The position numbers and the translations under genes are program-made. A stretch of DNA of 46,869 nt, taken from positions 1-46,869 of the forward strand of contig JAQVEG010000019.1 of assembly GCA_028697725.1 (NCBI GenBank), read 5' to 3'. Under the pieces are notes generated by a model. It ran no database searches, was not told the DNA's origin, and worked only from the letters and a program-made list of their open reading frames with translations. The DNA comes from Anaerostipes sp. (lineage in GTDB: Bacteria; Bacillota; Clostridia; Lachnospirales; Lachnospiraceae). Below are positions 1 to 7,290 of the stretch, in pieces. How positions within the stretch are numbered: position 1 is the stretch's first letter; the number at the start of each line of letters is the position of its first letter.

Positions 1-1
1 T

Positions 2-100
2 TTTGAGTTTCAGCAGTTTGAAACGTCAGAGAATCGCATGTTTACGTCAAAATATCTGGCGATTTATTTTAGGTCAGTCTCTACAATTCTTTATTTATAA
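2..100 (+). CDS. possible 3' end of a gene cut by the window edge
   Basis: An open frame runs in from the left edge and stops with TAA at 98-100, giving about 32 residues that end in FRSVSTILYL. I do not recognise the family. It would be convergent with the protease gene that follows on the minus strand. No hairpin terminator is visible between the two stops. The frame is short enough to be chance, so this is only a pointer to look at the sequence to the left. Confidence 0.25.
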   Translation, partial: FEFQQFETSENRMFTSKYLAIYFRSVSTILYL

Positions 101-148
101 CTGTTGTGAACATCGAAATTAATTCTACCTGCACTCTTATCTCTTTTC

Positions 149-1495
149 TTAGTAATTATCTGTTCCGTACGAGTTATCATATGAATTGCCATATGAGCTG
201 CCACTTGAGTTACTATTTGAGTTACTATTTGAGTTGCTATTTGAATTTGAAGTATCCTCTGACTTTTTACCCAAGGTTACAGTTAGTTTCTTTGTCTGAT
301 AAGTTCCCTCTTGATTCTTTCGTTTTACTGTAATCGTAACTTTTGTTCCTGCTTTCTTCTTAGAAATCTTATTTTGCAATCCTTCAATACTTGAGACGGT
401 ATCTCCATTAAACTTTGTAATAATATCTTCTGCTGAAATACCACCAGTTTTTGCAGGGGAAGCTGATACAACCGTATTTACATAAACACCTGCTGGCATA
501 TTGTACTGACTTGCAACATCTGTAGAAACCGTTCGTCCAGTAATTCCAAGATATGCCTGCTGACTCTCACTAATTACTTCTTCCTTAATTAGTTCGTTGA
601 TGATTTTCTTAGCACTATTAACTGGAATTGCATATCCCATTCCTTCTACATCTTCGGATGCATATTTTACTGTGTTAATTCCAATCAGTTCTCCCTTACT
701 GTTTAGTAAGGCACCACCACTGTTTCCTGGGTTAATTGCTGCATCTGTCTGTAATAAAGTCATGGTACTGTCTGTCAATTGAACTTTACGATCAACAGCA
801 CTAATGTATCCACCAGTTACTGACTGTCCATAGCCTAAAGCATTTCCAATGGCGATTGCTCGTTCTCCAACTTTAAGTTTGCTGGAATCTCCCATGGTAA
901 TTACTTTAATCTTATTCAAGGTTGATGATTTCATGCTTGATAATTTTACTTGAACTACCGCTAAATCAGCATCTGTATCTGTTCCCTTTGTTGTTGCTGC
1001 AACTGTTTTTCCATCTACAAATCCAACAGAAATTGCTTTTGCACTATCTACTACGTGATTATTTGTTGCAATATAAAGATATCCACCCTTCTTTCCAACA
1101 ATAATCCCTGATCCTGCACCTTCTGATTCACTACTTTGCGTCTGTCCAAAGATACCTTGAGTTGTTGATTCAAAAGTACATGTAATAGAAACAATCGCTG
1201 GCATAACACTGGATGATACACCTGTCAAATCACTAGAAGAACTACTAGAACCACCTGTTGATGTTGTCGTCGTTGCAAGTTGAGTTCCATTGGTTCCTAC
1301 TCCTGCTTTTGAAAATCCATAAAAGACTCCCTGCATGGTAAGACCTGCAATCAATCCAAATGCAACTGCACTGACTCCAATCTGCACCACCTTCCTGATA
1401 GAAAAGAGCTTTTTCTTTGGCTCTGCTTCTGGACCTCTTTGAGGTTCCTCCTGTGTCTGCGTATATGTTTCGAAATCATTGTTAAATTCATCCAT
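149..1495 (-). CDS. htrA: HtrA/DegP-type membrane-anchored serine protease with PDZ domain
   Basis: A 448-aa trypsin-like (S1C) protease that degrades or refolds damaged proteins at the outer face of the membrane. An acidic, basic-ended cytoplasmic N-terminus leads to one membrane segment (about residues 37-57) and a Ser/Thr-rich linker. The catalytic triad is visible: H147 in TNNHVVD, D177 in DADLAVV, S259 in NPGNSGGAL. A PDZ domain occupies roughly 315-405. The tail is unusual: alternating Asn-Ser pairs followed by Ser-Tyr-Gly-Asn residues, encoded by near-perfect 12-bp repeats around 203-245. The start is preceded by AAAGGGG. The gene diverges from the glycosylphosphotransferase gene. The family is certain; whether it is closest to HtrA, HtrB or YyxA types cannot be told. 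Confidence 0.95.
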   Translation of the reverse strand: MDEFNNDFETYTQTQEEPQRGPEAEPKKKLFSIRKVVQIGVSAVAFGLIAGLTMQGVFYGFSKAGVGTNGTQLATTTTSTGGSSSSSSDLTGVSSSVMPAIVSITCTFESTTQGIFGQTQSSESEGAGSGIIVGKKGGYLYIATNNHVVDSAKAISVGFVDGKTVAATTKGTDTDADLAVVQVKLSSMKSSTLNKIKVITMGDSSKLKVGERAIAIGNALGYGQSVTGGYISAVDRKVQLTDSTMTLLQTDAAINPGNSGGALLNSKGELIGINTVKYASEDVEGMGYAIPVNSAKKIINELIKEEVISESQQAYLGITGRTVSTDVASQYNMPAGVYVNTVVSASPAKTGGISAEDIITKFNGDTVSSIEGLQNKISKKKAGTKVTITVKRKNQEGTYQTKKLTVTLGKKSEDTSNSNSNSNSNSNSNSSGSSYGNSYDNSYGTDNY

Positions 1496-1601
1496 AACTG
1501 ATTCCCCTTTCTCTTGTTGTTTTTTATTATGTTTTCATACTACCGAATATTTGTGTAAAAAATGTGTCTAAGTTGTCACAAAATTAAGAACTAAAATGTC
1601 A

Positions 1602-1630
1602 TTGTGCCTTTTCATATTTTACCTTATAAT
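1602..1630 (+). promoter_or_regulatory. probable sigma-A promoter of the glycopolymer genes
   Basis: TATAAT at 1625-1630 is preceded after 17 nt by TTGTGC (1602-1607), a weak -35. It lies 33 bp before the start codon, which has AAGGAGA as ribosome site. The -10 match is perfect; the -35 is not. Confidence 0.55.
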
Positions 1631-1662
1631 AGATAGAAAAAGAATACTTAAGGAGATTTCAC

Positions 1663-3090
1663 ATGATTAAGAAGAATCAAACTTATTTTAATCGATTGCA
1701 TATCTTAATTGATGCAATTTGTATATATTTGTCAGCCTTTATCACTTACGAGTTTCGTTTTAACTTAGGACAAGATGCATGGATATCACGTATCTTTTTC
1801 TTTGTAAGCAAATACGAGCAAGACTGGTCATATTATCAGCGCTTTACCCCCAGTGTTATTATTATCCTTATTTTAATATATGGTTTTTTCAGGCTTTATA
1901 GTCCAAAAAGATATCAACGTGGAAGTCAGGAATTAGTAAGCTTATTCAAATCTAACTTATTAGGTCTTGGTATTTGTACATTTATTATTCTATTTTTACA
2001 AATCCAGAACTTTCCTCGTTCCTTACTACTATTATTTTTTGCAATCAATTTTTTTATTGGTGAATTGTCACGATATTTGATTCGTAAAATTTTGCGCTAT
2101 ACAAGAAAACATGGAAAGAATTTAAAGCATGTTATCTTTGTTGGGTTTAGTACCTCAGCTGCTGCATACTTAGATCGTATTCTTTCTAATCCTCATTGGG
2201 GACTTACTGTTCATGGAATTTTTGACAATGCAGTAAGTGATGACTTTGAATATCGCGGTATCCACAAGATTGGATCCCTTGAAGATTTGGATGGCTATTT
2301 AGAAAAAACAGTATTAGATGAAGTTGCCATTACCTTAAATCTAGATGAATATGACAAATTAGAGCAGATTGTTGCCACTTGTGAAAAATCAGGAGTGCAT
2401 ACAAAGTTTGTCCCTGATTATTATAACTTTATTTCTACAAACCCATACACAGAAGATCTAGATGGTCTTCCTGTTATCAATATCCGTAATGTTCCATTGA
2501 GCAATTCCTTGAATCGAATTGTAAAACGTGCCATAGATATTGTCGGCTCACTTATTTTACTTATTGTATTTTCACCAGTGATGCTAATCTCTGCTATTTT
2601 AGTTAAAAAAAGTTCTCCTGGGCCTATTATATTTTCCCAAGAGAGAATTGGTTTATCCAATCAGCCTTTTCAGATGTATAAGTTTCGTTCTATGGGCGTA
2701 CAGGATCCAAAGAAAGAAGCCCAGGGCTGGACAACGAGCAATGACCCTCGTGTAACACCTATTGGGAAGATACTGCGAAAAACAAGTATTGATGAACTTC
2801 CACAATTCTGGAATGTATTAAAAGGAGATATGAGTCTTGTTGGTCCACGTCCAGAAAGGCCACAGTTTGTTGAAAAGTTTAAAGAAGAGATTCCTCGCTA
2901 CATGATTAAACACCAAGTTCGTCCTGGAATTACTGGATGGGCGCAGGTAAATGGTTTTCGCGGAGACACTTCCATTCGAGGCCGTATTGAACACGATTTG
3001 TACTATATTGAAAACTGGACTCTAAGTCTTGATATCAAAATATTATTTTTAACTATTTTCAAAGGATTTATCAATAAAAATGCTTACTAG
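1663..3090 (+). CDS. undecaprenyl-phosphate sugar phosphotransferase (polyprenyl glycosylphosphotransferase, WcaJ-like)
   Basis: A 475-aa integral membrane enzyme that moves a sugar-1-phosphate from a nucleotide sugar to undecaprenyl phosphate, the first membrane step of exopolysaccharide or wall-glycopolymer synthesis. Four hydrophobic segments fill the first ~130 residues, then comes a Rossmann-like CoA-binding_3 region ([14 protein letters not shown]). After one more membrane helix ([13 protein letters not shown]) the catalytic bacterial sugar transferase domain shows [44 protein letters not shown] and [11 protein letters not shown]. Length and order fit the WcaJ/CapM-type full-length family. 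The LCP gene follows after 11 bp. Sugar specificity cannot be read from the sequence. Confidence 0.93.
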   Translation: MIKKNQTYFNRLHILIDAICIYLSAFITYEFRFNLGQDAWISRIFFFVSKYEQDWSYYQRFTPSVIIILILIYGFFRLYSPKRYQRGSQELVSLFKSNLLGLGICTFIILFLQIQNFPRSLLLLFFAINFFIGELSRYLIRKILRYTRKHGKNLKHVIFVGFSTSAAAYLDRILSNPHWGLTVHGIFDNAVSDDFEYRGIHKIGSLEDLDGYLEKTVLDEVAITLNLDEYDKLEQIVATCEKSGVHTKFVPDYYNFISTNPYTEDLDGLPVINIRNVPLSNSLNRIVKRAIDIVGSLILLIVFSPVMLISAILVKKSSPGPIIFSQERIGLSNQPFQMYKFRSMGVQDPKKEAQGWTTSNDPRVTPIGKILRKTSIDELPQFWNVLKGDMSLVGPRPERPQFVEKFKEEIPRYMIKHQVRPGITGWAQVNGFRGDTSIRGRIEHDLYYIENWTLSLDIKILFLTIFKGFINKNAY

Positions 3091-3101
3091 GAGGTGATTT
3101 C

Positions 3102-4121
3102 ATGAGTCGTGAAATCAAAAAAAAGAAACCTGTATACACAAAAATCTTAAAGTTATTTAGCGTTTTATTTCTGATTTTGGCTTTGGTGCTTGTTCTGGCT
3201 TATATTGAGCTTGGCAAGATTAACACCTCACCTACGAATAGCAATAAGGTTGTAACTGTAAACGATGATTCTAATATGAAGAATTATACTAACATCGCAC
3301 TTTTTGGAATCGACTCCCAAACTGGCAGTATGTCAGATCGAGGCAATCGTTCCGATTCTATTATCGTTGTAAGTATCAACAATAAGACCAAAAAAATCAA
3401 AATGTTATCCGTATATCGAGATACCTATTTAAGTATCAACGGACATTACTCAAAAGTAAACGCTGCTTATTCTTGGGGCGGTCCAGAATTGGCTATGAGT
3501 ACATTAAATCGAAATTTGGATTTAAACATTACACAATATGCCACTGTGAATTTTAAGATTTTCGCAAATATTGTAGATTCTCTTGGTGGTGTAAAACTGA
3601 ATGTAAAAAGTGAAGTAATTAAAAATCTAAATGCCTACATTAAAAATATGAATCATTTAAATGGGGGTAATTCACCGAAAATCACCACTGCCGGAGTACA
3701 GACTTTAGACGGAAATCAGGCAGTTGCTTACTCTCGAATTCGTTATACCTCTGGCGGAGACTTAATGCGTGCAAGCCGACAAAGAGAAGTGCTTCAGGCA
3801 ATTTTTTCTAAGGCAAAGACACATCCTGTTAAGTTAATATCTGCTATGAATACTGTGCTTCCACAGATTAAAACAAATATGGAGCGAAATGAATTATTTA
3901 CTATGATGCTATCTGTATTTCGCTATGATATTTCAGAACAACAAGCATTTCCTTACAAGCAAAAGGAAGCCAAACTATATGGAGCCGACTATGGTTTTCC
4001 AACAACTTTAAAATCAAATACAATCAAAGTTCACAAATACTTATTTGGAACTGAGAATTATCAAGTTAGCACAGAATTGTCAAAAATCAATCAAAAAATT
4101 ATAAATATTATAGGTTATTAG
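3102..4121 (+). CDS. LytR-CpsA-Psr (LCP) family glycopolymer transferase
   Basis: A 339-aa protein with a basic cytoplasmic N-terminus, one membrane helix (about residues 15-35) and an extracellular LCP domain. LCP enzymes transfer teichoic acid or capsule-like polymers from the lipid carrier to peptidoglycan. Family signatures are visible: NIALFGID, the Arg/Asp motif GNRSDSIIV, SVYRDTY, KVNAAYSWGG, SLGGVKLNV and the arginine cluster YSRIRYTSGGDLMRASRQREVL. It starts on AGGAGGTGATTTCATG, 11 bp after the glycosylphosphotransferase, so the pair is likely one transcript with linked roles: priming a polymer and attaching it to the wall. Confidence 0.93.
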   Translation: MSREIKKKKPVYTKILKLFSVLFLILALVLVLAYIELGKINTSPTNSNKVVTVNDDSNMKNYTNIALFGIDSQTGSMSDRGNRSDSIIVVSINNKTKKIKMLSVYRDTYLSINGHYSKVNAAYSWGGPELAMSTLNRNLDLNITQYATVNFKIFANIVDSLGGVKLNVKSEVIKNLNAYIKNMNHLNGGNSPKITTAGVQTLDGNQAVAYSRIRYTSGGDLMRASRQREVLQAIFSKAKTHPVKLISAMNTVLPQIKTNMERNELFTMMLSVFRYDISEQQAFPYKQKEAKLYGADYGFPTTLKSNTIKVHKYLFGTENYQVSTELSKINQKIINIIGY

Positions 4122-4204
4122 TAAGAAAAGAAATATAAAACTAACATTAGATAAACAACCTTACCATTTTATTTTACAAAATATTTTTTCGAAAGGAGTA
4201 TTTT

Positions 4205-6211
4205 ATGGATGATATATTTCTATCCTGTTTGACAGCAGACACGCTCTCCTCTAAACAGGATATTCTGCTTGATCTTTTAAAACAGACCTATGCCAGAATT
4301 ACAGTTGTCAATATTAAGGAGGAGACATTCACAGCCCTCTATGATGTAACCGGAATGATGAAAGAAGGCATATCATTATCGTATAATCAAGCTTTGGAGG
4401 AATATCTCGTTCAAAATATCATGGTAGAAGATCGAACTCCCGCTCAAACAGCACTCTCATTAGATGCCTTAAGAGAATTTTATCGCAGTGGTGCCGATAG
4501 CAAACGTTTGGAATTTCGTTCTCTCGTCAAAGAATTTGTCTATGAATGGCAGGAAATGATTTTGACCACCGCATCGGCAAAACAACCTGATACCATCTAC
4601 ATTTTACTGAAGAATATCAATAAAGAAAAATTGATGAGCGGAATTATTGACCGCTTTATTTATCATGACTGCGATTATTTTATTTACCTCGATATAAAAA
4701 AGGACAGTTATACGATGTTTAGCCACAGTGATAGCGGCACCCCTTTGCCTGCTATTATCTGCGATTCATACTCCACCGAAATCGTAACGTATGCCAATGA
4801 CTTTGTCGTTCCTGAGGATAGAGATTACACCATATACCAAATGAGTCTGGAACAAGTGTCCGCACAGCTGAATGCCCACGAAGAACATGTCTTTTATGTT
4901 GGTGTAATCGACCCAGTTCGTGGCTATACCCGTAAGTGTCTGAAGTATGTTTACTATGACAAGGAAAACCAGATGGTACTACTGATACGCACAGATGTTA
5001 CGGATATCTATCTCAAAGAGCGTGAAAAACAAAAAAGCATCTCTGATGCCTTAAAAATCGCAGAAGAGGCAAGCCATTCTAAATCTCAATTTCTTGCACA
5101 AATGAGCCATGAACTCCGCACACCTATGAATGCTATTCTTGGACTAAACGAGATTATGAAGCTGAATCTGAATAATCAGGCATTCCTCTCTGACTGTATC
5201 CAGAAATCCCAGTCTGCTTCCGAGTATCTGCTCTCCCTTCTTAACGATGTGCTTGATATGTCAAGTATAGAAGCCGGAAAGTTAAGCCTTGTAAAGCAGC
5301 ACTTTTTGCTCTCTCAATTGATTGATGATATCAATACCCTCATACTGCCTACAGCCGAGAAAAATGATATCACATACAGCTTTAAAAACCTTGGGAATCT
5401 TGATACGGACTACTATGGTGATAAAATCAGAGTGCAGCAGATATTGGTTAATTTGCTCAATAACGCAATCAAATTCACTCCAAGTTCAGGAACAGTTGAG
5501 TTGGAAGCAAATATTTCTCCCTCACCCCAACAAGATTTACTGACTTTTATGGTAAGAGACAGTGGGATTGGTATTTCACCCGACTTTATCCCTCATCTTT
5601 TTGACGCTTTTTCACAAGAACACAGCTCTACTACCTCTCACTACGCAGGCAGTGGTCTGGGTCTGAGCATCTCCCATCAGCTTGTCACAATGATGGGCGG
5701 TACGATCAAGGTAGAGAGTCAGCTTGATAAGGGCAGTACCTTTACTGTGAGCTTTTCTTTGCCACGCTATAACCAACAGCCGGTAAAGGCGGCATCTTCA
5801 AAGACATCCTGTACCACCATATCACTGGCTGGTCGCAGAATACTTCTAGTGGAAGACCACCCAATGAATGCCATGATTGCCTGCAAACTTCTTGAACAAA
5901 GAGAAATGCTTGTAGAGAATGCACAAAATGGAAAAGAAGGATTGGATTTCTTTAAGAACTCAGAGCCAGGCTACTTTGATGCAATCTTGATGGATATCCG
6001 TATGCCGGTCATGGATGGTCTAACAGCAACAAAAGAAATTAGAAACTCTCACCATCCCCAAGCCAAAAACATTCCGATTATCGCCATGACTGCAAATGCT
6101 TTCGCAGAAGATCTGGAAAAATCGAAAGATGCAGGTATGCAGGCCCATCTCGCCAAACCTATTCGCCCGGAAACCCTGTATGCTGCTCTGGCAGAAAATA
6201 TCTGTTCCTAG
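4205..6211 (+). CDS. hybrid sensor histidine kinase/response regulator
   Basis: A 668-aa soluble hybrid kinase with no membrane segment. The first ~275 residues are a tandem PAS-like input module (called B and C here) ending in DVTDIYL. Then come HisKA (MSHELRTP, phospho-acceptor H302), HATPase_c with N box (LVNLLNNAIKF), G1 (DSGIGIS) and G2 (GSGLGLS), and a C-terminal receiver with phospho-acceptor D597 in LMDIRMPVMDG. No HPt or DNA-binding domain follows. The same B-C module occurs in the two larger kinases at 10082-13318 and 13311-17642, so this looks like a dispersed member of that group. Ribosome site GAAAGGAG. It converges with the MarR-GNAT gene 33 bp away without an obvious terminator. 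Confidence 0.92.
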   Translation: MDDIFLSCLTADTLSSKQDILLDLLKQTYARITVVNIKEETFTALYDVTGMMKEGISLSYNQALEEYLVQNIMVEDRTPAQTALSLDALREFYRSGADSKRLEFRSLVKEFVYEWQEMILTTASAKQPDTIYILLKNINKEKLMSGIIDRFIYHDCDYFIYLDIKKDSYTMFSHSDSGTPLPAIICDSYSTEIVTYANDFVVPEDRDYTIYQMSLEQVSAQLNAHEEHVFYVGVIDPVRGYTRKCLKYVYYDKENQMVLLIRTDVTDIYLKEREKQKSISDALKIAEEASHSKSQFLAQMSHELRTPMNAILGLNEIMKLNLNNQAFLSDCIQKSQSASEYLLSLLNDVLDMSSIEAGKLSLVKQHFLLSQLIDDINTLILPTAEKNDITYSFKNLGNLDTDYYGDKIRVQQILVNLLNNAIKFTPSSGTVELEANISPSPQQDLLTFMVRDSGIGISPDFIPHLFDAFSQEHSSTTSHYAGSGLGLSISHQLVTMMGGTIKVESQLDKGSTFTVSFSLPRYNQQPVKAASSKTSCTTISLAGRRILLVEDHPMNAMIACKLLEQREMLVENAQNGKEGLDFFKNSEPGYFDAILMDIRMPVMDGLTATKEIRNSHHPQAKNIPIIAMTANAFAEDLEKSKDAGMQAHLAKPIRPETLYAALAENICS

Positions 6212-6244
6212 TACAGAGGCCTGGAAACATGTACAAAAAAGTAA

Positions 6245-7156
6245 TTAATTCAGTTCCCATCGTTCCTCTACTACAGGAACTCCCCAAGTTTCATTTTTGC
6301 TGGTTTCAGTTAGTCTGAATCCAGCATTTTTATATAGATTTCTTGCTGATTCCTGTGCACTTACTGTCCATAGAAAAACATGAGAATAATTTTTCTCTTT
6401 GCAGAATTCTAATGCCTGATTTACTAATTTTCTCCCAGCTCCCAATCCTCTTAATTCTGGTTCTACAAAGAAATATCTTAACTGTGCTGTATCATCTTGT
6501 GTATGAGTGACAGCAATGCAACCAGATGCATTTCCATCACATTCTAAAATAAACATACAATCCTTTTGGGGATTGAACTTTTCTACAAGAGAAATCACCC
6601 CTTGTGTAAGATAGTTTCTCCATATTTCTGTTGTAAATTTCCGCTCGGATTCATATAGTGATAACTGCCTGTCAATAACATACGCAATATCTCGTTCTTC
6701 GTATGGCCGAATTTTAATATCCATACCTGCCTTGGAAATATATTTTTTCACAGTCCTTATCCCATCCATCAATTTCTCACGTTCTTTGATTTCCAGTCTA
6801 GAAATCAAATCTTCTATTTGTTGATTGGAACGATTATTAAGCTCATGAAATACATCCATCCCTTTTTTCGTCATATGTATTTCAATGGTTCGATTATCTG
6901 TATTGCATATGCTCCTTTGAATCAACTCCTTCTTCTCAAATTTATTAATTATCTTGCTCATATAACTTCGATCAATATCTAAAATAGAACACAGTTGATT
7001 GGCTGTACAAATATCTGTCTTGCTAATCTCAAATAGAATCCTCGCTTCAGTAAGAGAATAGCCAGAATCAACAATATGTTGATCTAGTATTCCTAAGATA
7101 TTTGTGTAAAAACGATTAAATCCCCTTATTTCTGTTACTATATCAATTTCTTTCAT
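6245..7156 (-). CDS. MarR-family regulator fused to a GNAT acetyltransferase
   Basis: A 303-aa two-domain protein. Residues ~1-140 are a MarR winged helix (ANQLCSILDIDRSYMSKIINKF, then the wing and DNRTIEIHMTKKG). Residues ~150-303 are a GNAT domain with the acetyl-CoA loop ELRGLGAGRKL and a terminal YKNAGF motif. Such fusions probably couple gene control to acetylation of a small molecule or protein; the substrate is unknown. The ATG at 7156 is chosen because AAAGGAAG precedes it and because a longer frame to 7231 would start inside the promoter's -35 hexamer. A palindrome over that promoter suggests autorepression. Confidence 0.88.
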   Translation of the reverse strand: MKEIDIVTEIRGFNRFYTNILGILDQHIVDSGYSLTEARILFEISKTDICTANQLCSILDIDRSYMSKIINKFEKKELIQRSICNTDNRTIEIHMTKKGMDVFHELNNRSNQQIEDLISRLEIKEREKLMDGIRTVKKYISKAGMDIKIRPYEERDIAYVIDRQLSLYESERKFTTEIWRNYLTQGVISLVEKFNPQKDCMFILECDGNASGCIAVTHTQDDTAQLRYFFVEPELRGLGAGRKLVNQALEFCKEKNYSHVFLWTVSAQESARNLYKNAGFRLTETSKNETWGVPVVEERWELN

Positions 7157-7202
7157 GTAATACTCTTCCTTTCCGTTCCGAGTTTTGTTTCCTTTTTCAA
7201 CT

Positions 7203-7236
7203 ATTATATTTTTATTAGTGGATTTTGTCAACTAAT
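7203..7236 (-). promoter_or_regulatory. consensus promoter with overlapping MarR-type operator
   Basis: On the minus strand TTGACA (7226-7231), a 17-bp spacer and TATAAT (7203-7208) form a perfect sigma-A promoter for the MarR-GNAT gene. Inverted arms ATTAGT (7214-7219) and ACTAAT (7231-7236) bracket the spacer and -35, the position expected for a self-repressing MarR dimer site. The operator assignment is inference. Confidence 0.7.
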
Positions 7237-7244
7237 GTACATCT

Positions 7245-7284
7245 AAAAAAATACGAACAAGAATTTTCTCTTCTTGCTCGTATT
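7245..7284 (-). terminator. intrinsic terminator of the hybrid-kinase operon
   Basis: Arms of 14 nt (7271-7284 and 7250-7263) pair with one G-T, separated by a 7-nt loop, and are followed on the minus strand by a T run. It sits directly after the stop of the last kinase gene. T-rich sequence on the other side could allow use in both directions. Confidence 0.85.
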
Positions 7285-7290
7285 TTTAAT

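Noticed and set aside
203..245. short tandem repeats as a CRISPR array
   Set aside because: Units are 12 bp, coding, adjacent without spacers, and there are no cas genes.
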